From Collinsella sp. (lineage in GTDB: Bacteria; Actinomycetota; Coriobacteriia; Coriobacteriales; Coriobacteriaceae), in the NCBI GenBank assembly GCA_019425045.1, contig JAHYYI010000001.1, positions 62,001-126,000 of the forward strand: 64,000 bases of DNA, written 5' to 3'. Positions 59,151 to 64,000 of this stretch are shown one piece after another. Position numbers and translations under genes: made by a program. Below the pieces are notes generated by a model that was given only the letters and a program-made list of their open reading frames with translations, was not told the DNA's origin and made no database searches. Each line of letters starts with the position of its first letter. Position 1 is the stretch's first letter.

Positions 59151-60014
59151 CTATTGTACGCCGCCCGGATAAGCAATGCGCGCGGCAAGACACTCGAGCG
59201 CCAGCACCAGGGCAAAGCCGCAGCTCACGTCACTCAAAAAATGCGCTCCGATCACGATACGGCCAAAGGCGACAAGCGCCGCGACCACAGCGGCGACCCA
59301 AAAGACCACGCGGCGGCGCGACGGCTTTTCCTTAAAGGTCGCCGCGGGAAGCCCGGCGAGCATAAGGCCGATCGCCGCGTGCGCGGTGTGCCCGCTTGCA
59401 AACGACTTGAAGCCGTCCTTGATCACGCCGGCGGCAATAAAGGCCCACTTGTCGGGGTTACCGATCACCCACCACGGCTGAAAATTGAGCCCCGGCGTGA
59501 CCTCGATCACGCGCATGCGCGGGCGCGACCACAGCGGCTTGACGATCACGTTGAGGATAATGGCCTGAGCGACCCACACGGCAAGCACCATCAACGCCCA
59601 GCGCGTGAGCTCGTCGGGATCGGTGTCGCGTGTGAGGCGGTAGGCGATAAGGTTGGCAGCGATGACCAGCACAAACGTCAGCACCAGCTGAGCTGCGATG
59701 AGTTTGCCGCCAACCCTCAGAGACGAAACGACCTCGTAGCCGGCCAGGCCAATGTTGACGAGGATGCCGAGCGCGGCGAGCCATTTACTCCCCCTGGAGT
59801 CGGGGCGCACCGCGCGTACGAGCATAACGCCCGCGATGCTCGCCGTCAGCTCGAACGGCAGCTCACCGGTCGCCTCGACAAAGCGACCGTACATGCTGCC
59901 GATGTTGAACAGCGCACTCGAGATCTGATAATCGAAGAAACTGCCCACGCCCAGGCAAAGGCACAGGACGACTGCGATGGCGGCAGCATCTTTCTTATAG
60001 ATGTACCCGAACAT
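59151..60014 (-). CDS. PAP2 family membrane phosphatase
   Basis: 287 aa. Membrane-bound lipid phosphatase. The three PAP2 motifs are KPLWSRPRMR (motif 1), FASGHTAHA (motif 2) and GRIVIGAHFLSDVSCG (motif 3). Helices surround them in both halves. The ATG at 60014 follows AAAGGGAG. It may act on undecaprenyl pyrophosphate or another lipid phosphate. It is preceded by mfd. Confidence 0.88.
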   Translation of the reverse strand: MFGYIYKKDAAAIAVVLCLCLGVGSFFDYQISSALFNIGSMYGRFVEATGELPFELTASIAGVMLVRAVRPDSRGSKWLAALGILVNIGLAGYEVVSSLRVGGKLIAAQLVLTFVLVIAANLIAYRLTRDTDPDELTRWALMVLAVWVAQAIILNVIVKPLWSRPRMRVIEVTPGLNFQPWWVIGNPDKWAFIAAGVIKDGFKSFASGHTAHAAIGLMLAGLPAATFKEKPSRRRVVFWVAAVVAALVAFGRIVIGAHFLSDVSCGFALVLALECLAARIAYPGGVQ

Positions 60015-60096
60015 AGCTCCCTTTCGATGGGACGAAGCTTTCAACCTGCAACGCGGCGGGGCAAAGACAACCATGTCCCGCCGCGCCACTTACCTG

Positions 60097-63000
60097 TTAG
60101 TCATCGTCGCTCGCGCCCAGCTGCTGCAGCAGCATGAGCGCAGCCGCCACCGGGCCGGTGCCGTCGTTGGCATCGAGGCCGCGACCCAGGCCGCTGCCCG
60201 CGCCGGCGCCCGCCTTGTAGGGCACGGAGAGCTTGCGACTCTTGGGAAAGTTCACCGCGCCATAGCGGGTCTTAAGCTCAAAGGCCACCTTCTTGGGCAC
60301 GTCGACGCCCAAAAACGTGATGCGACCGCCGCTGAGCGTGACGCTCTCGAGCCCCAGGCGCTCGCCGCGAATGCGGATGCGCGCGCGGTTGAACAGGTTG
60401 AGTCCCGCCAACGGCAGCTCACCATGCGCGGCCTCGGTCTCCTCCTGCACCTCGTCGACACTCTCCAGGTCCTCGGCCGCCGCGAGCTTACGGTACACGA
60501 GCACGCGCTGGTCCACCGCCGGCAGGTACTCCTCGGACAAGAAGTAATCGGCCGGCAGGTTAATGCCCACGCTCGCCGCCTCCACGCCGGCATCGTCATC
60601 GCCGCGCGCCTCGGCCACGGCCTGGCCCAGCATCTGCGTAAACAGGTCAAAGCCCACACTCGACAGGTTGCCGTGCTGCTCGGCGCCCATAAGCGAGCCG
60701 GCACCACGGATCTCCAGGTCGCGCATGGCGATGCGCATGCCGCTGCCCAGGTCCTGGAACTCGGAAAGTGCGGTCAGGCGCGCCGTCGCCTCCTCGGTGA
60801 GCGGCAGCTCGCCCGGGAACATAAAGTACGCGTAGGCCTGCGTGGCAGAGCGACCCACGCGGCCCTTGAGCTGGTAGAGCTGTGCCAGACCCAAGCGCTG
60901 CGAGTCCTCGATGATCAGCGTGTTGGCGGTCGCGTTGTCGATGCCGCTCTCCACGATGGTCGTGGCGATGAGCACGTCGATCTTTTTGGTCGCGAACTCA
61001 ATCATCACGTCCTCGACCTCGCGCGGGCTCATCTTGCCGTGCGCCACGCCCACGCGCGCCTCGGGCGCGGCCTCGTGCACGCGCGCCACGGCGTCGTCGA
61101 TGGTCTTGACGCGGTTGGACACGTAGTACACCTGGCCGCCGCGGCCCACCTCCAGGCGAATCGCCGCGCTCACCACATCGGGGTCGTACTCCCCCACATG
61201 CACGATCACGGGGCGACGCCCGGTCGGCGGCGTGGTAATCAGACTCATGTCGCGCACGCCGCTCGTGGCCATCTGCATGGTTCGCGGAATCGGCGTTGCC
61301 GAAAGCGTGAGCACGTCAATCTGCTCGCGCAGGTTCTTGAGCTGCTCCTTGTGCTGCACGCCAAAGCGCTGCTCTTCGTCGATGATCACCATGCCCAGGT
61401 TCTTGGGGTTCACGTCGGCAGAAAGCAGTCGGTGCGTGCCGATCAGCACGTCGATCGTGCCCTCGGCAAACGCCTTGAGCGCGCGCTTTTGCTGCGCCGG
61501 GGTGCGGAAGCGGCTGAGCACTTCGACCTCGAGGCCAAACGGGGCAAAGCGCTCAAAGAACGTCTCGTAGTGCTGCTGGGCCAGAATGGTCGTGGGGCAG
61601 AGCACCATGACTTGGCGGCCGGAGTCCACGCACTTAAACGCCGCGCGCAGGGCGACCTCGGTCTTGCCGAAACCCACGTCGCCGCACAGCAGGCGGTCCA
61701 TGGGCTTGGGCGCCTCCATGTCCGCCTTAATGTCGGCGATAGCCTCCAGCTGGTCGCGCGTCTCGTCGTAGGGGAAGCTCTCCTCCATCTCGATCTGCTC
61801 GGGCGTATCGGGCGGGCAGGCGATACCGGTAATCGACGAGCGGCGCGTATACAGGTCGACCAGATCAAACGCCAGCTTTTTGGCGTTCTTGCGCGCCTTG
61901 TTGGTGGCACGCGTCCAGTCGGCGGTGTTGAGCCTGGTCAGGCGTGGCTTGTCGCCGTCGGGGCCAACATAGCGCGTGATGCGGTCGACCTGCTCGAGCG
62001 GCACGTAGAGTTTGTCGCCGTCGGCATATTCCAGCAAAAAGTAGTCGCGCTCCTTGCCGCCCACTTCCTGGCGCGCAATCTCGCTAAAGAGCGCGATGCC
62101 GTGGGTGGCATGCACGACGTAGTCGCCCGGCTTAAACGGGAAGGTGATCTGCGTAATGTCCACCTTGCGACGGCTGCGGGCGCGGTTGGCGTCCATGCGG
62201 GCGTTGAGGTCGGCGATCGAGAACACGGCCAAATTGGCATCGGGCACCACCACGCCCTGCGGCAGGGCAGCGTCCACAAAGGTCACGCGCCCGCGCGAGA
62301 TGGTGGGCACGGCGGCGCCGGCGGCAGCCTGCGCGGCGCCCGCCTCGAGCGAGCGGGCGTTGAGCGCATCGGCGCGGCGCTCACGAATTGAGGCATGGGC
62401 CTGTTGGCGGGCAGCACGGTCGGCAGAATCCGCCGCCGCCACGCGCACGCGGTCGCCGATAGCGCCGGCATTTTCGGGGGCGGCCGTCAGCGACTCCTCA
62501 AAGGTAACGCCCTCGTCGCCAAAGGTGAGCTCCATCGACTCGCGCGCACCGCGGTCGGGGATGGCAAACACGCAGGCATAGCGCTTGCCCACGACCTCCT
62601 GGATGCGCGTCATAAAACGGTTGTCCGAGCCTGCGATGGCAGGCTGCTCGATCTTGAGCTCTGCCGTCACCGCGCCGCCGGCACGGATGAGGCTCACATA
62701 GTTCAGGCGTTGCTGGGAACCAAAGTCGAGTTGCTGGGCACGCACGTACAGGCCGTCCAGACGGTCGACCCCCGCCTCGCCGGCACGCGCCTCGATATCC
62801 TCGTAGGCGCGCAGGCAATCGTCGAACAGCGAGCGCGGCTCGGACAGCACCACGAGCGCCTTGCCGCTCACGTGCGACAACGGGCTCACGGTCTGGCCGT
62901 ACATCACCGGCAAAAAGCGGTCGAGCTCAGGCGTGACGATGCGCGCATCCACCATCTCGAGCAGCGCCGCCAACTTGCTGTCGTCCTGGCTGGCGCGATA

Positions 63001-63729
63001 GAGCGCCACATGCATGTTGTGGACCGCCTCGTCGGTAAGTGCCAGCTCGCGGCACGGGAAGATCTCGATACTGTCCTCGTTGCCGATGGTCTGACCCGTT
63101 GAACTCACCATACGGCGGATGCGGTCGATTTCGTCGCCGAAGAACTCAATGCGCACGGGCGCCTTTTCCTGCGCGGGAAACACCTCGACGGTGTCGCCGT
63201 GCACACGGAACAGGCCGGGCGCGCCGGCGGCGCCGGCATTGGTGTAGCCCATGCCCACCAGGCGCTGCGGCACCTCGTCAAAGGGAATCTCCTCGCCCAC
63301 CGCAAAAGTAGTGGACTCCCAGTAGTGGCTCTCGACCGGCGGCACGCAGCGCAGCAGCGCGCGGGCCGAGGCGACCATGATGCAGTTGTCGCCGCGCACG
63401 ATGCGCCCCAAAGCCTCGCAGCGCTGGGCCACCACGGCGTCATCGGGCGCCTGCTCGCGCCATGGATAGTCTTTGCGCTCGGGAAAGCGGCACACATGCG
63501 CCAGACCCACATAGGCGGCCAGGCTGCGCGCGGCGCGATCGGCCGCGTCCTCGCCGCTCACGATGTAGACCGTGGGACGCGGACGGCGCGCAAACTGAGC
63601 TGCCGCCATGAGCGTGCGGCCCGACTGCGACACGGCCAGCGTCACGTCCTCGCCGGCATCGAGTCCGGCCTCGACGGTCTGCAGCGCCTCGGCAGTGTAG
63701 AGCTGCGCGGCTATACGGTGAATGAGCAT
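60097..63729 (-). CDS. mfd: Transcription-repair coupling factor Mfd
   Basis: 1210 aa. It removes stalled RNA polymerase and recruits UvrA to lesions. Domains: UvrB-like N-terminal part (about residues 20-350), the CarD-like RNA polymerase interaction domain (about 540-605, FKPGDYVVHATHGIALF), the RecG-like translocase with Walker A LCGDVGFGKTEVAL (about 680) and DEEQRFGVQHKE, and a C-terminal TRCF domain (about 1030-1170). An insert of about 60 residues rich in Ala, Arg and Asp lies around residue 440-500. GGAGG precedes the ATG at 63729. Confidence 0.96.
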   Translation of the reverse strand: MLIHRIAAQLYTAEALQTVEAGLDAGEDVTLAVSQSGRTLMAAAQFARRPRPTVYIVSGEDAADRAARSLAAYVGLAHVCRFPERKDYPWREQAPDDAVVAQRCEALGRIVRGDNCIMVASARALLRCVPPVESHYWESTTFAVGEEIPFDEVPQRLVGMGYTNAGAAGAPGLFRVHGDTVEVFPAQEKAPVRIEFFGDEIDRIRRMVSSTGQTIGNEDSIEIFPCRELALTDEAVHNMHVALYRASQDDSKLAALLEMVDARIVTPELDRFLPVMYGQTVSPLSHVSGKALVVLSEPRSLFDDCLRAYEDIEARAGEAGVDRLDGLYVRAQQLDFGSQQRLNYVSLIRAGGAVTAELKIEQPAIAGSDNRFMTRIQEVVGKRYACVFAIPDRGARESMELTFGDEGVTFEESLTAAPENAGAIGDRVRVAAADSADRAARQQAHASIRERRADALNARSLEAGAAQAAAGAAVPTISRGRVTFVDAALPQGVVVPDANLAVFSIADLNARMDANRARSRRKVDITQITFPFKPGDYVVHATHGIALFSEIARQEVGGKERDYFLLEYADGDKLYVPLEQVDRITRYVGPDGDKPRLTRLNTADWTRATNKARKNAKKLAFDLVDLYTRRSSITGIACPPDTPEQIEMEESFPYDETRDQLEAIADIKADMEAPKPMDRLLCGDVGFGKTEVALRAAFKCVDSGRQVMVLCPTTILAQQHYETFFERFAPFGLEVEVLSRFRTPAQQKRALKAFAEGTIDVLIGTHRLLSADVNPKNLGMVIIDEEQRFGVQHKEQLKNLREQIDVLTLSATPIPRTMQMATSGVRDMSLITTPPTGRRPVIVHVGEYDPDVVSAAIRLEVGRGGQVYYVSNRVKTIDDAVARVHEAAPEARVGVAHGKMSPREVEDVMIEFATKKIDVLIATTIVESGIDNATANTLIIEDSQRLGLAQLYQLKGRVGRSATQAYAYFMFPGELPLTEEATARLTALSEFQDLGSGMRIAMRDLEIRGAGSLMGAEQHGNLSSVGFDLFTQMLGQAVAEARGDDDAGVEAASVGINLPADYFLSEEYLPAVDQRVLVYRKLAAAEDLESVDEVQEETEAAHGELPLAGLNLFNRARIRIRGERLGLESVTLSGGRITFLGVDVPKKVAFELKTRYGAVNFPKSRKLSVPYKAGAGAGSGLGRGLDANDGTGPVAAALMLLQQLGASDDD

Positions 63730-63754
63730 GCTGTTCCTCCGGCATTGCAACGCC

Positions 63755-63782
63755 AAAAGCCCGCCGAGGCAAGCTCGGCGGG
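63755..63782 (-). terminator. Terminator of a gene beyond the right side
   Basis: CCCGCCGAG (63760-63768) pairs with CTCGGCGGG (63774-63782), followed on the minus strand by CTTTTGG. It lies just upstream of mfd, so it ends a transcript coming from the right. The last 215 bases show no convincing gene. Confidence 0.75.
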
Positions 63783-64000
63783 TCGTTCGTCAAATTCGTT
63801 GCCTGTCATGGTAACGCATGGAGAGGACTCCAGCTCAAGCGCGTGCCCAGCCCCGCAACAAAAACGCCAGACAGAACTGAACTCACCGGCCTCGCCAAAA
63901 TCTCCCCGTCACGTCGAACGCCGCAACCACGGAAGGTGCCCCAAGAAACGGCTATTCCTCAAAAAAGCTCGCAACGTTCAGGCGGCTCGTCCACTCCCCT

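Noticed and set aside
60001..62391. A 796-codon plus-strand reading frame over mfd
   Set aside because: Antisense shadow of mfd with the same His/Arg/Ala-rich composition and no ribosome binding site.
63800..64000. A short frame starting MTGNEFDERP near 63811 upstream of mfd
   Set aside because: It is about 32 codons long, crosses the terminator hairpin and the mfd ribosome binding site, and has no independent support.

Overview
The window is a high-GC chromosomal segment from an anaerobic gut actinobacterium of the Coriobacteriia. Collinsella or a close relative is the best guess, from the mannose-family PTS operons, the many GntR/UTRA regulators, the split homologues and the repeat-rich intergenic regions. 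No marker gene proves the species. Almost all genes run on the minus strand.

Region 1-24 kb is mostly core genome: the end of a Tad/Flp pilus operon (cpaB and a partial TadZ/CpaE-like gene), rsgA, a P-type Ca2+-ATPase with a leader that could hide its ribosome binding site, pyruvate kinase, a frameshifted endonuclease-like gene, a zinc-dependent phospholipase C-like protein, a cbiMQO nickel/cobalt ECF transporter behind a perfect NikR-like dyad, pheST under a T-box, an M32 carboxypeptidase, glmM, a DUF4012 surface protein and an EamA permease.

Region 24-29 kb starts at tRNA-Val(GAC) and looks accessory: a DUF5710 protein, a small zinc-ribbon protein, an HNH endonuclease, an orphan and an AlbA_2/Schlafen-type regulator with two large clusters of a repeated TATCTCTC motif upstream.

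Region 29-57 kb is dominated by sugar-amine uptake. Two mannose-family PTS systems (EIIA, EIIB, EIIC and EIID separate in one; EIIAB fused in the other), four two-domain SIS proteins of the FrlB/GfrE/GfrF deglycase type, four GntR/UTRA regulators, a HAD phosphatase/mutase and an EamA exporter suggest use of several Amadori (glycated amino acid) compounds. Repeated short motifs at their promoters divide them into at least three regulons. Between them lie an M16C protease, hicAB, fthC, metA (with the acetyl-CoA-type residue E111), a lactate dehydrogenase-like gene, recQ and an IS1111-type IS110 insertion sequence.

Region 57-64 kb returns to core genes: a GNAT acetyltransferase, threonine aldolase, a PAP2 phosphatase and mfd.

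The most striking signal is non-coding. A ~167-bp hairpin repeat occurs intact after glmM and again, split exactly by the IS, before a GntR gene: the two pieces (24 and 143 bp) match the intact copy in length. Several other dispersed palindromic or hairpin elements sit between genes, often directly against stop codons or ribosome binding sites.
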